The notes under the pieces: model-generated
Told to the model about the DNA's origin: nothing
Databases searched by the model: none
The model's input: only the letters and a program-made list of their open reading frames with translations
NCBI RefSeq assembly: GCF_013155125.1
Contig: NZ_CP053564.1
Coordinates: 2,115,501-2,179,500, forward strand
DNA from: Pseudonocardia broussonetiae
Lineage (GTDB): Bacteria; Actinomycetota; Actinomycetes; Mycobacteriales; Pseudonocardiaceae
Length of the DNA: 64,000 nt
Direction: 5' to 3'
Position numbers and translations under genes: made by a program
Shown here: positions 36,080 to 46,208 of the stretch, piece after piece
Layout of the letters: every line of letters begins with the position of its first letter
How positions within the stretch are numbered: position 1 is the first letter of the stretch

Positions 36080-37015
36080 GTGCGCGCCGACCGCCTCCTG
36101 TCCCTGCTCCTGCTGCTGCGCCACCGCGGGCGGATGTCGGCGGCGGCGCTCGCCCGCGAGCTGGAGTGCTCGACGCGCACGGTGCTGCGCGACGTCGAGG
36201 CGCTGTCGGCCGCGGGCGTGCCGGTGTACGCCGAGCGCGGCCGGACCGGCGGGTTCGCGCTGCTGCCCGGCTACTCGACCGACCTCACCGGTCTGACGCA
36301 CGACGAGGCGCGGGCGCTGCTGGTGGCCGGGTCGCGCGCGCCGTCCCCGGCGCTGGCGTCGGCGATGCGCAAGGTCGTCGCGGCCCTGCCGGACGCCCAG
36401 CGCGACACCGCGACCCGTGCGGCCGGCCGGGTGCTGCTCAGCCCCGACCGGATGCTGCGCACCGGCACCGACGCGCCGCCGGTGCTGCGCACGGTGCAGG
36501 AGGCGGTGTTCGCCTCGCGGCGGCTGCGCATCCGGTACGCCGCGTCCGGGCAGGAGGCGCGGTCGCGGACCGTCGATCCCGTCGGGCTCGTCGACGCGGG
36601 CGGGCAGTGGTACCTGCTCGCCACGCACGACGGCGCCGAGCGCACCTACCGGCTGTCGCGGATGGAGCACGCCGAGGTGCTCGACGAGGCCGCGGCGCCC
36701 GTCGGCGACGTCGACCTGGAGGAGCTGTGGGAGCGGCGGCGCTCCGCGTTCCGGGCGTCCCTGCCCCGGTACGCCGTGCGGGTCCGCGTCCGGCCCGACC
36801 GCCGCGACGGCCTGCTGCGCACCTCCGCGACGCTCGACGCCGAGCGCGCGGTCGGCGACCGGCTGGAGCTCGACCTGCGCTTCGGCGACCCGGGCCACGC
36901 GCTCGTGACGGTCTGGGCGGTGGGGGCCGACGCGGAGGTGCTCGACCCGCCCGAGCTGCGGGCGGCGCTGGCCGAGCGGGCGGCGGCGACGGCGGCGGTC
37001 TACGCCGGGACCTGA
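36080..37015 (+). CDS. YafY/WYL-domain transcriptional regulator
   Basis: 311 residues from GTG. N-terminal winged HTH (LLSLLLLLRHRGRMSAAALARELECSTRTVLRDVEALSAAGVPVYAERGRTGGFAL), then the WYL domain (LRIRYAASGQEARSRTVDPVGLVDAGGQWYLLATHDGAERTYRLSRMEHAEVL) with the WYL-equivalent WYLLA, and a WCX-like C-terminus. WYL regulators sense small ligands or nucleic acids. The divergent DinB-like gene and the operator at 36037 point to local auto- and cross-regulation. Confidence 0.93.
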   Translation: MRADRLLSLLLLLRHRGRMSAAALARELECSTRTVLRDVEALSAAGVPVYAERGRTGGFALLPGYSTDLTGLTHDEARALLVAGSRAPSPALASAMRKVVAALPDAQRDTATRAAGRVLLSPDRMLRTGTDAPPVLRTVQEAVFASRRLRIRYAASGQEARSRTVDPVGLVDAGGQWYLLATHDGAERTYRLSRMEHAEVLDEAAAPVGDVDLEELWERRRSAFRASLPRYAVRVRVRPDRRDGLLRTSATLDAERAVGDRLELDLRFGDPGHALVTVWAVGADAEVLDPPELRAALAERAAATAAVYAGT

Positions 37016-37022
37016 GCCGGCC

Positions 37023-37214
37023 TCAGCGCGGCGGGTGCTCCCGGAACAGGTCGCCGGGCTCCCCGGCCGGCGGGTCGGCCGGCCGCTCCGCCGGCCGCTC
37101 GACCGTCGCCGCGACGGGTGCCGCGGGGCTGCGGCGGCGCCTGCGGTCGATCACGAGCAGGGCGAGGCCCGCGACGACGCAGACGGCGGCGAGCGCGAAC
37201 CAGAGTCCCTCCAC
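37023..37214 (-). CDS. Small single-TM protein
   Basis: 63 residues from GTG: a short N-terminus and a membrane helix (LWFALAAVCVVAGLALLVI), then the basic anchor DRRRRRS and a Pro/Glu-rich cytoplasmic tail (VERPAERPADPPAGEPGD). Typical tail-out bitopic small protein; no family. It converges with the WYL gene. Confidence 0.55.
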   Translation of the reverse strand: MEGLWFALAAVCVVAGLALLVIDRRRRRSPAAPVAATVERPAERPADPPAGEPGDLFREHPPR

Positions 37215-37334
37215 CCCTCGACAGTGGCAGAGGGCCGCGCCGCGTGCTCCGTCCGGCAGCGATTGCGGCCGTTCGGCCCAGGCGCACCGGGCGTCCGGCC
37301 GTGTCCCGTGGTCGGGACGCAGGGGCGGGAACGC

Positions 37335-37386
37335 CGCAGGGGCGGCACCCCGGTCACGGACGTGACTGCGGGATGCCGCCCCTGCG
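37335..37386 (-). terminator. Terminator hairpin downstream of groEL
   Basis: CGCAGGGGCGGCA (37335-37347) pairs perfectly with TGCCGCCCCTGCG (37374-37386), 13 bp. The 26-base interval contains a second short stem (GTCAC/GTGAC). Starts 30 bases after the groEL stop. Confidence 0.75.
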
Positions 37387-37415
37387 GGACGTGCGGTGCT
37401 ACCGGTGGGCGGGAC

Positions 37416-39143
<1,728 letters not shown>

Positions 39144-39158
39144 TCACCGGCCCGACAT

Positions 39159-39185
39159 CTGGCACTCTACCGTGCCGAGTGCCAA
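39159..39185. promoter_or_regulatory. CIRCE operator 1 (HrcA site)
   Basis: CTGGCACTC-N9-GAGTGCCAA, a 9+9 inverted repeat with the canonical 9-base spacer, close to the consensus TTAGCACTC-N9-GAGTGCTAA. Lies about 105 bases upstream of groEL. Confidence 0.9.
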
Positions 39186-39193
39186 GCCCGGTT

Positions 39194-39220
39194 CTAGCAC
39201 TCGGGTGCCGCGAGTGCAAG
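39194..39220. promoter_or_regulatory. CIRCE operator 2 (HrcA site)
   Basis: CTAGCACTC-N9-GAGTGCAAG with the canonical 9-base spacer, 8 bases from the first site. Two tandem CIRCE copies are usual for actinomycete groEL genes under HrcA. Confidence 0.9.
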
Positions 39221-39247
39221 ACGGATCGGTGCGGGAGGATGCCCGTC

Positions 39248-39328
39248 GTGACCGAGCTTGCGAGGGAACCATTGAGTGCAGCACCCCGGGACGCGGCCGT
39301 GACGAGCGTCAGCGAGGAGGGGTCGTGA
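39248..39328 (+). repeat. Translatable intercistronic repeat, copy B
   Basis: 81-base mini-ORF of 26 codons (VTELAREPLSAAPRDAAVTS...) whose TGA overlaps the moeA GTG start. The first 27 bases match copy A at 27945 with four changes, and both copies end in an AGCGAGG-containing stretch before the next start codon. It probably acts as a translated leader for moeA. Confidence 0.55.
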
Positions 39329-40536
39329 CCCGCACCGTGGAGCAGCACCGGGCCGTCGTGGCGGCCCTCGTCCCCGCCCAGCCCGTGGAGGTCGTGCCGC
39401 TGGCGCAGGCCCGGGGGCGGGTGCTCGCGGAGGACCTCGTCGCGGGGGTCTCCCTGCCCTCGTTCGTGAACTCGGCGATGGACGGCTACGCCGTGCGGGC
39501 CGCCGAGCTCGCCGGTGCGGCGGAGGACGCGCCCGTCGTGCTGCCGGTGGCGACCGACATCCCCGCCGGGCGCACCGACGTGCCCCCGCTCGAGCCCGGC
39601 ACCGTCGCCCGGATCATGACCGGCGCGCCGCTGCCCGAGGGCGCCGACGCCGTGGTGCCGGTCGAGCGCACCGACGGCGGCACCGAGCGCGTCGCGCTGC
39701 GGCACGCGCCGGAGGTCGGCGCGCACGTGCGGGGGATCGGCGAGGACGTCGAGGAGGGGCGGGTCGTCGTCGACGCGGGCACGGTCCTGCAGGCCGCCCA
39801 GATCGGCGTCGCCGCCGCCGTCGGGCTGGCCGAGGTGCCGGTGCGCCGCCGCCCCGTCGTCCTCGTGCTCTCCACCGGCTCCGAGCTCGTCGCGCCGGGG
39901 ACGCCGCTGCGGCCCGGTCAGATCTACGAGTCGAACGGCCCGATGCTCGCCGCGGCCGTCGAGGAGGCCGGCGGGGTGGCGCGGCTGCTGCGGTTCGTGC
40001 CCGACGACGTCGAGGAGTTCCTGGAGCGGCTCCGCGAGCAGGTCGAGGGCGTCGACCTCCTCGTCACCTCGGGCGGGGTCAGCGCCGGGGCCTACGAGGT
40101 CGTCAAGGACGCGTTCACCGGGCGCGGCGTCGAGTTCGTCAAGGTCGGGATGCAGCCGGGCGGGCCGCAGGGGGCCGGGCGGGTCGACGCGCTCGGCGGC
40201 GTCGCGGTCGTGACGCTGCCCGGCAACCCGGTGAGTTCCCAGGTGTCGTTCGAGGTGTTCCTGCGCCCGGCGCTGCGGGCGGCGATGGGGCACCCGCACC
40301 CCGAGCGGCCGGTCGTGACCGCCACGCTCGGTGAGCGGTGGACCTCACCGTCGGGGCGCCGGCAGTTCCGTCGGGGCGCCCTCGACGCCGTCCGCGGGAC
40401 GGTCTCGGAGGTCGGCAACCCGGCCTCGCACCTCCTCGCCGCGCTCGCCAGGGCCGAGTGCCTGGTGTCCGTTCCGGCCGAGGCGACCGAGCTCGAGGAG
40501 GGCACTCCGGTCGAGGTGTGGTTGCTCGAGGGGTGA
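39325..40536 (+). CDS. moeA: Molybdopterin molybdenumtransferase MoeA
   Basis: 403 residues from a GTG. MoeA signature segments: PSFVNSAMDGYAVRA, VARIMTGAPLPEGADAVVPVE, the MoCF-like core LSTGSELV, IYESNGPMLAAAVEEAGG, LLVTSGGVSAGAYEVVKDAF and VVTLPGNPVSSQVSFEVFLRPAL, then the C-terminal beta domain. It inserts molybdate into adenylated molybdopterin made by MogA. Positioned as moeA2 (Rv0438c) of M. tuberculosis between groEL and psd. The mini-ORF repeat overlaps its start. Confidence 0.95.
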   Translation: MTRTVEQHRAVVAALVPAQPVEVVPLAQARGRVLAEDLVAGVSLPSFVNSAMDGYAVRAAELAGAAEDAPVVLPVATDIPAGRTDVPPLEPGTVARIMTGAPLPEGADAVVPVERTDGGTERVALRHAPEVGAHVRGIGEDVEEGRVVVDAGTVLQAAQIGVAAAVGLAEVPVRRRPVVLVLSTGSELVAPGTPLRPGQIYESNGPMLAAAVEEAGGVARLLRFVPDDVEEFLERLREQVEGVDLLVTSGGVSAGAYEVVKDAFTGRGVEFVKVGMQPGGPQGAGRVDALGGVAVVTLPGNPVSSQVSFEVFLRPALRAAMGHPHPERPVVTATLGERWTSPSGRRQFRRGALDAVRGTVSEVGNPASHLLAALARAECLVSVPAEATELEEGTPVEVWLLEG

Positions 40537-40549
40537 CGGTTGCGCTGAA

Positions 40550-40565
40550 TGTGACCGACGTCACA
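40550..40565. promoter_or_regulatory. Consensus Crp/GlxR site
   Basis: TGTGA-CCGACG-TCACA, an exact match to the symmetrical Crp consensus TGTGA-N6-TCACA, 13 bases after the moeA stop. The inner bases also pair in part (CG..CG). Better than the two sites upstream of the rpf genes. Confidence 0.75.
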
Positions 40566-40765
40566 GTCAAGTGGTGCAACATTCGGCGGTCCGGGGACGT
40601 CATACCGGTGAGCGTTCGGCCGATCGGTGCACATCGCGGGCTTCCTCTCCCCGTGATCTGGACGATCGATCGCACGCTCAGGGATACTTTTCGCAGGCCC
40701 GGGTAACCAGGGCTCATCGCAAAGGACCTACCGCCCGTCGCTGGGGAGCGGACGAGCGGTTCCAC

Positions 40766-40808
40766 GGCCGGGGTCGTCGTCTCGGGGGATGACGGCCCCG
40801 GCCCTTTT
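40766..40808 (+). terminator. Intrinsic terminator with T-run upstream of psd
   Basis: GGCCGGGGTCGTC (40766-40778) pairs with GACGGCCCCGGCC (40791-40803), 13 bp with one G-T wobble and a 12-base loop, followed by CTTTTG. It is one of the few terminators in this window with a T-run and points along the + strand. Confidence 0.8.
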
Positions 40809-40880
40809 GCGCCCTGCCGGTCGCGTACCGTAGCCGCCGCCGAGCACCACCCCTCGCCGGAGGAGTCGAGAACGCACCCC

Positions 40881-41597
40881 ATGTCCGATCCCGCCGTCCC
40901 GTCCGGCTTCTCCCCGCGCCACGTCGCCGGGCTCGTGCGGGAGGCGATCCCGCCGATGCACCCCGGCGGCCGCCCGATCGTCGCGGCCGTCGCGCTGGCG
41001 GCCGGGCTCGTCCGCGCGCTGTCCGGCCGCGGCACCGCCACCGGGCTCCTGGCCACCGCGGCCACCGCGGCGTTCTTCCGCAACCCGCACCGCGTGCCGC
41101 CTCCGCGCACCGGGGTCGTGCTCGCCCCCGCCGACGGCACCGTCGCCACCGTGTCCGAGGTGCCGCCCCCGCCCGAGCTGGGCCTGCCGGTCGACGTGCC
41201 GGTGCCGCGCGTCAGCGTCTTCCTCTCCGTCCTCGACGTGCACACGCAGCGCGTGCCGCTCGACGGCCGCGTCGTCGCCGTCGAGTACTCGCCGGGCGTG
41301 TTCCTCTCCGCCGACCTCGACAAGGCCAGCGAGGACAACGAGCGCAACTCCGTGCTGCTGGAGACCGCCGGCGGGGCGCGCGTCGGCGTCGTCCAGATCG
41401 CCGGGCTGCTGGCCCGCCGGATCGTCTGCGACCTGGCGCCCGGCGACGAGGTCGCCGCGGGCGAGACCTTCGGGCTCATCCGCTTCGGCTCGCGCGTCGA
41501 CACCTACCTCCCGCCCGGCAGCCGCGTGGAGGTGGCGGTCGGGCAGCGGACCGTCGGCGGCGAGACGGTGCTCGCGGCCCTGCCGCCGGTGGGCTGA
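40881..41597 (+). CDS. psd: Phosphatidylserine decarboxylase proenzyme
   Basis: 238 residues. The short archaeal/actinobacterial Psd type: catalytic Asp in LAPADGTV (about 84), His in LDVHTQRVP (about 121), and the self-cleavage/pyruvoyl site FGSRVDTYLP (Gly203-Ser204). One membrane-associated segment near residues 32-65. Makes phosphatidylethanolamine from the phosphatidylserine produced by pssA, the next gene 3 bp downstream. Confidence 0.95.
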   Translation: MSDPAVPSGFSPRHVAGLVREAIPPMHPGGRPIVAAVALAAGLVRALSGRGTATGLLATAATAAFFRNPHRVPPPRTGVVLAPADGTVATVSEVPPPPELGLPVDVPVPRVSVFLSVLDVHTQRVPLDGRVVAVEYSPGVFLSADLDKASEDNERNSVLLETAGGARVGVVQIAGLLARRIVCDLAPGDEVAAGETFGLIRFGSRVDTYLPPGSRVEVAVGQRTVGGETVLAALPPVG

Positions 41598-41600
41598 CCC

Positions 41601-42608
41601 GTGCCCGCCCCCTACCCCGCAGGCGTCCGGCTGCTGCCCAACGCGGTCACGGTCGTCGCCCTGTGCGCGGGGCTGTCGTCGGTCTACTTCGCGCTCGGCG
41701 AGCGCTTCGACCTGGCCGTGCTCTCCGTCGGCGTGGCGGCGCTGTGCGACGCCCTCGACGGCCGCCTCGCCCGCCTGCTCGACGCGAGCACCCGCATCGG
41801 CGCCGAGCTCGACTCGCTGGCCGACCTCGTCTCGTTCGGCGTCTCGCCCGCCCTCGTCCTCTACGTCTGGCAGCTCGACCAGTGGCAGGTGGGCAGCGAG
41901 GGCCGCTTCGGCTGGGTCGTCGCGCTGGTGTTCGCGGTCTGCATGGCGCTGCGGCTGGCGCGGTTCAACACGCTGCTCGACGTCGAGGACCCGTACCCGT
42001 TCGCCAAGGAGTTCTTCGTCGGCGTGCCGGCGCCCGCCGCCGCGCTCGTCGCCGGGATCCCGCTGTTCGCCTCGCTGCACTTCGGCGAGGGCTGGTGGTC
42101 CGCGCCCGTCGTCGTCGGGGTGTGGGCGCTGGTCGCCGCCGCGCTGATGGTGAGCCGGCTGCCGACGCTGTCGTTCAAGACCGTGCGGGTGGCGCCGCAG
42201 CTCATCGCGCCGCTGCTGGTGCTGGTCGGGCTGCTGACCGCGGTGCTGGTCACGGCGCCGTTCCTGACCCTCGTCGGCGTCGGGGTGCTCTACGTCGCCG
42301 CGCTGCCCTACGCGGTGCACCGCTACCGCTGGCTGGCCCGGCACCCCGAGGCGTGGGACGTGGGCGGGCGCGAGCGCCGGGCCGTGGCCCGGGCCGCGCG
42401 CTCGGCCCGCCGCCTCGGGCTGCGCCCGCCGCTGCGCCGGCGCGTCGCGGGCCGGGCGGGCGAGGTGGCCGGGCGGGCGCGCGGGGCCGTCGCCGGGGCG
42501 GTCCGCCGGCTCGGGGACGAGGGGCCGCCGCCGCGGCGCGCCCCCGGCCCCGCGGCCCAGCCGCCCAACCGGCTGCGCCTGGGCCTGCGCCGCGTCCGCC
42601 GCCGCTGA
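41601..42608 (+). CDS. pssA: CDP-diacylglycerol-serine O-phosphatidyltransferase
   Basis: 335 residues from GTG. The CDP-alcohol phosphatidyltransferase motif is complete: DALDGRLARLLDASTRIGAELDSLADLVSFG with its four Asp. Seven or eight membrane helices. A basic, Pro/Arg-rich C-terminal extension of about 90 residues (from RRLGLRPPLRRRV) goes beyond the catalytic domain and is probably cytoplasmic. Functions with psd, to which it is nearly fused in the operon. Confidence 0.93.
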   Translation: MPAPYPAGVRLLPNAVTVVALCAGLSSVYFALGERFDLAVLSVGVAALCDALDGRLARLLDASTRIGAELDSLADLVSFGVSPALVLYVWQLDQWQVGSEGRFGWVVALVFAVCMALRLARFNTLLDVEDPYPFAKEFFVGVPAPAAALVAGIPLFASLHFGEGWWSAPVVVGVWALVAAALMVSRLPTLSFKTVRVAPQLIAPLLVLVGLLTAVLVTAPFLTLVGVGVLYVAALPYAVHRYRWLARHPEAWDVGGRERRAVARAARSARRLGLRPPLRRRVAGRAGEVAGRARGAVAGAVRRLGDEGPPPRRAPGPAAQPPNRLRLGLRRVRRR

Positions 42609-42638
42609 CCCGTCCCGCGGGGTGGGTAGCGTGGCGCC

Positions 42639-44855
42639 GTGATCACGCTCGTCGCCCGGCTCGCCGCGTCTGCCGCCGATGCCCGCCGGGGGGTCGTCCG
42701 GCTGCACCCGGAGGTCCTCGACGCCCTGGGCCTGCGCTCCTGGGACGCGGTGACGCTCACCGGCGCCCGCGTGACCACCGCGCTGGCCGCCCCCGGTGAC
42801 GGGCCGCCCGGGCAGGCCACCCTCGACGACGTGACGCTCTCCAACGCCGGCCTGGCCGACGGTGCGGGTGTGGTGGTCGCGGCCGCGGGGGTGGAGCCGG
42901 CGCGGCGGGTGCTGCTGACCGGGTCCCGGCTCGCGCGGGCGTCGGTGCCGCCGGAGACGCTGCGGCTGGCGCTGCTCGGCAAGATCGTCACCCCGGGGGA
43001 CGCCGTGTCGCTGCTCCCGCAGGACCTCGAACCCGCTCCCGGTCTCGACCCCTCCGTCGCCCGCAGGCGCGTCGCCGGGGCGCTGGGCGGGGCCTGGACC
43101 ACCGAGCTGCTCACGGTGGCCGCCGTCGAGCCGGTGGGGGCCGTGGCGGTGCGTCCGAGCAGCGTCGTCGGCTGGCAGGACGGGCCGAGCACGGCCGACG
43201 CGGAGCCGGTGCGCCCCGCCGTCGCCGCCACCACCAGCGCGGCCCCGGCGAGCGCGCCCGTCGCGCGGCCCGCGCCCGCGGCGCCCCCGGAGCCCGTCGT
43301 CGCGGTGGAGGACCTGGTCGGCAACACCGAGGCCGCGCGGCGGCTCGCGGAGTGGCTGGAGCTGAGCCTGGACCGGCCCGAGCTGCTGGCGCGGCTCGGC
43401 GGGTCGGCGCGCCTGGGCGTGCTCGTCGTCGGGCCCGAGGGCGTGGGCAAGACGACGCTGGTGCGCAGCGTCGCCGCCGCGGTGGGGGCGCGGTGCGTCG
43501 AGATCGCCGGGCCGGCCGTCGTCGCCGCCGCGGACGCCTCGCAGCGCGTCCACGACGCCCTGGCCACGGCGCGCACCGCGGCCCGCGCCGGCGGGCGCGT
43601 GCTGCTGCTCGTCACCGACGCCGACGCCCTGCTCCCGGCGGCCACCCCGCCGCCGCTGTCGACGCTCGTCCTCGACGCGCTGCGCGAGGCTCTCGCGACG
43701 CCCGGGCTGGTGCTGGTGGCCACGACGTCGGCCCCCGAGGCGCTGGACCCCCGGCTGCGCGCGCCCGAGCTCGCCGACCGCGAGCTCGGCCTGGCCCTGC
43801 CCGACCTGCGGGTGCGCACCGAGCTGCTGCGCCGGCTGCTGGCCTCCGTACCGCTGGCCGAGGGCGTCGACCTCAAGGCGGTGGCCGAGCGCACCCCCGG
43901 GTTCGTGGTGGCCGACCTCGTCGCGCTGCGCCGCGAGGCCGCCGTCCGCGCCGCCCTGCGCGGGGCCGAGGACATCGGGCAGCCCGACCTGCTCGACGCC
44001 GTCGGCTCGGTCCGGCCGCTGTCGATGTCGTCGTCGGCGACGCTGCGGACCGGCGGGATCACCCTCGACCAGGTCGGCGACATGGTCGAGGTGAAGCAGG
44101 CGCTGACCGAGGCCGTCCTCTGGCCGCTGCAGTACCCCGACTCGTTCGCCCGGCTCGGCGTCGCGCCGCCGCGGGGCGTGCTCGTCTACGGCCCGCCCGG
44201 CTGCGGCAAGACGTTCCTGCTGCGGGCGCTCGCGGGCACCGGGCAGCTCAACGTGATCGCGGTGAAGGGCGCGGAGCTGCTGGACAAGTACGTGGGGGAG
44301 TCGGAGCGGGCCGTGCGGGAGCTGTTCCGGCGCGCCGCCGACGCCGCGCCCGCCCTGGTCTTCCTCGACGAGGTCGACGCGCTCGCGCCCCGCCGCGGCG
44401 GCTCCACCGACTCCGGGGTGGCCGACCGGGTCGTCGCCGCGCTGCTCACCGAGCTCGACGGGGCCGAGCCGCTGCGTGACGTCGTCGTGGTCGGGGCGAC
44501 GAACCGGCCCGACCTCATCGACCCCGCGCTGCTGCGCCCCGGGCGGCTCGAGCGGCTCGTCTACGTGCCGCCGCCGGACGGGGCCGCGCGCGCCGACATC
44601 CTGCGCGCCGCGGGCCGCAACACGCCGTTCGCCGACGACGTCGACCTCGACGCGCTCGGCGCCGAGCTCGACGGCTACTCCGCGGCCGACTGCGCCGCGG
44701 TGCTCCGCGAGGCCGCGCTGGCGGCGATGCGGGAGTCGCGCGAGGCGGCCGAGGTGACGGGCGCGCACATCGCCGCGGCCCGGGCCGCGGTGCCGGCGTC
44801 GCTCGACCCGGTGCAGCTGGCCGAGCTCGCGGCGTACGCCCAGCGCCGGGGGTAG
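42639..44855 (+). CDS. CDC48-like double AAA+ ATPase
   Basis: 738 residues from GTG. An N-terminal double-psi-barrel-like domain (VRLHPEVLDALGLRSWDAVTLTG, FAIL-type N domain) leads into AAA domain 1 (Walker A VGPEGVGKTTLV about 264-275; the Walker B position reads VLLLVTDADALL, lacking the usual acidic pair). AAA domain 2 is canonical (Walker A YGPPGCGKTFLL about 517; Walker B LVFLDEVDALAPRRGG; SRH GATNRPDLIDPALLRPGRLER). Equivalent to Rv0435c at the same locus. Probably an unfoldase with an active second ring. Confidence 0.92.
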   Translation: MITLVARLAASAADARRGVVRLHPEVLDALGLRSWDAVTLTGARVTTALAAPGDGPPGQATLDDVTLSNAGLADGAGVVVAAAGVEPARRVLLTGSRLARASVPPETLRLALLGKIVTPGDAVSLLPQDLEPAPGLDPSVARRRVAGALGGAWTTELLTVAAVEPVGAVAVRPSSVVGWQDGPSTADAEPVRPAVAATTSAAPASAPVARPAPAAPPEPVVAVEDLVGNTEAARRLAEWLELSLDRPELLARLGGSARLGVLVVGPEGVGKTTLVRSVAAAVGARCVEIAGPAVVAAADASQRVHDALATARTAARAGGRVLLLVTDADALLPAATPPPLSTLVLDALREALATPGLVLVATTSAPEALDPRLRAPELADRELGLALPDLRVRTELLRRLLASVPLAEGVDLKAVAERTPGFVVADLVALRREAAVRAALRGAEDIGQPDLLDAVGSVRPLSMSSSATLRTGGITLDQVGDMVEVKQALTEAVLWPLQYPDSFARLGVAPPRGVLVYGPPGCGKTFLLRALAGTGQLNVIAVKGAELLDKYVGESERAVRELFRRAADAAPALVFLDEVDALAPRRGGSTDSGVADRVVAALLTELDGAEPLRDVVVVGATNRPDLIDPALLRPGRLERLVYVPPPDGAARADILRAAGRNTPFADDVDLDALGAELDGYSAADCAAVLREAALAAMRESREAAEVTGAHIAAARAAVPASLDPVQLAELAAYAQRRG

Positions 44856-44872
44856 CGGCGTCAGGGCCGGGG

Positions 44873-45715
44873 TCAGGCGCCCTGGTAGTCCTTCGTCAGG
44901 ATGACGATGACGCCCGGGCTCGAGCTCTGGATGCCCTCGAAGCGCTCCTCGACCCGCAGGCCGAACGCGGAGCCCAGGAACTCGGCGGCGTCGCGCTCGG
45001 CGGTGCCGGCGCGGTAGTACACGGTCGAGGTGGGGATGAGGCCGTTGTAGCCGCCGGTGTCGGTGACGGTCCAGCCGGCCGCCTCGAAGTCGGCGGCGGC
45101 GCGGGCCGCGAGCCCGGGGATCGTGCTGTTGTTGTAGACGCGCAGCGGCATGCGGACGCTCTCGGCGCCGCCGCCACCGCCGCCGACCGCGCTGCCGCCG
45201 CCGGCCGCGCCGCCCGCGGCACCGCCCGAGCCGCTGCCGGTGCCCGACCCGCCGCCGGTGCCGCCGGTCCCCGTCCCGCCGGTGCCGCCCGTGCCGCCGC
45301 TGCCGTCGCCGGGTGCGGCGATGCCGCCGGTGGGGGTGGGGCCGAAGGAGGGGATCGGGACTCCGCCCGCGCCGTCGCCGGTGCCGTCGCCGTTCGCGTC
45401 GCCCGGCTGTCCGGGCACGCCCCCGGGCTGACCGGGCGTGGCCCCGGGCTGACCGGGGGTGGCACCCGGCTCACCGGGCGCGGCGCCGTCGGTGGGGACG
45501 ACGCCGCCGGGGGGCGTGACGCCGTCGGTCTCGGTGAAGCCGTCGCCCGGGGACGCGGTGACGCTGGTGGAGGGCGCGGCGCTGGAGCTGCCGTCGCCAC
45601 CGCCGGTGGCGAGCGTGGCCAGGCCGATGATGCCGGCGACGGCCCCCACCCCGAGCAGGGCGAGACCGCCGATCCGCAGGGGCGACGGGCCCCCGGACGG
45701 GGCGGGTGCGGTCAC
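44873..45715 (-). CDS. LytR_C domain membrane-anchored protein
   Basis: 280 residues from GTG: a short cytoplasmic N-terminus, one membrane helix (GGLALLGVGAVAGIIGLATLA), about 150 residues of Gly/Pro/Ser/Thr low-complexity linker with GQPGATP-type and GGTGGTG repeats, then a C-terminal LytR_C domain (MPLRVYNNSTIPGLAARAAADFEAAGWTVTDTGGYNG to GVIVILTKDYQGA). Corresponds in position to Rv0431 of M. tuberculosis. Secreted or cell-surface facing, probably cell-wall associated. The linker is unusually long. Confidence 0.88.
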   Translation of the reverse strand: MTAPAPSGGPSPLRIGGLALLGVGAVAGIIGLATLATGGGDGSSSAAPSTSVTASPGDGFTETDGVTPPGGVVPTDGAAPGEPGATPGQPGATPGQPGGVPGQPGDANGDGTGDGAGGVPIPSFGPTPTGGIAAPGDGSGGTGGTGGTGTGGTGGGSGTGSGSGGAAGGAAGGGSAVGGGGGGAESVRMPLRVYNNSTIPGLAARAAADFEAAGWTVTDTGGYNGLIPTSTVYYRAGTAERDAAEFLGSAFGLRVEERFEGIQSSSPGVIVILTKDYQGA

Positions 45716-45762
45716 GGCGTCCTCCGGAAGTTCGTCAGTGCGGTCGGAGGATCATGGTGTCC

Positions 45763-46125
45763 CTACCAGGGCTCGATGCCCAGCCGACGCGCCGCACGGG
45801 TGCGCTGACGACTCGCACGGAGTCGTCGCAGGCGCTTGACGAGCAGCGGGTCGGCGGCGAGCGCCTCCGGCTTGTCGACGAGCGCGTTGAGGACCTGGTA
45901 GTAGCGTGTCGCGGACATGTCGAAGAGTTCGCGGATCGCCTGTTCCTTGGCGCCCGCGTACTTCCACCACTGACCCTCGAAGGCGAGGATCTCGCGCTCC
46001 CGGCGGTCCAGGGCACGGGCGGTGCTGCCCGTGGCGGACACCCCACTGGCTTCGGTGGCGGACTCCATCACGCTCCTCGCGGCCTCGCTCAACTGAATGA
46101 CACGCGTGTCATTCACGGCGGCCAT
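45763..46125 (-). CDS. DUF3263 protein
   Basis: 120 residues. The core [66 protein letters not shown] is a compact helix-turn-helix-like domain with a basic end, probably DNA-binding. Position and sequence fit Rv0430. About 38 extra residues precede the core. A GACACGCGTGTC palindrome lies over its start codon region (46097-46108) and could be its operator. Confidence 0.88.
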   Translation of the reverse strand: MAAVNDTRVIQLSEAARSVMESATEASGVSATGSTARALDRREREILAFEGQWWKYAGAKEQAIRELFDMSATRYYQVLNALVDKPEALAADPLLVKRLRRLRASRQRTRAARRLGIEPW

Positions 46126-46208
46126 TCAACCACGGGGGACCGACAGGACCGGGGCAGGGACGCGCCACCCGACGGGTGAGGATCGCGGGCGTCGTAGGCT
46201 CCCCGACC

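Larger units (their letters stand above)
40537..40880 (+). ncRNA. Candidate Crp-controlled small RNA region or psd leader
   Basis: 344 bases with no credible gene. They open with a consensus Crp site (40550-40565) and close with a classical terminator carrying a T-run (40766-40808). The stretch between is less GC-rich than its flanks and has a GGATACTTTT box at 40682 that could be a -10. moeA ends 230 bases before the terminator, so either its transcript has a long 3' UTR or an independent RNA of roughly 110-200 nt lies here. No match to a known RNA family by eye. Confidence 0.35.

Noticed and set aside
40728..44768. 1,300-codon minus-strand frame opposite psd, pssA and the AAA ATPase
   Set aside because: No domain and low-complexity composition. 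The three + strand genes have full catalytic motifs.
45150..45500. DNA minisatellite or CRISPR-like repeat
   Set aside because: The repetition is codon-level Gly/Pro/Thr low complexity (GQPGATP, GGTGGTG) inside the LytR_C protein linker. There are no spacers or regular direct repeats.
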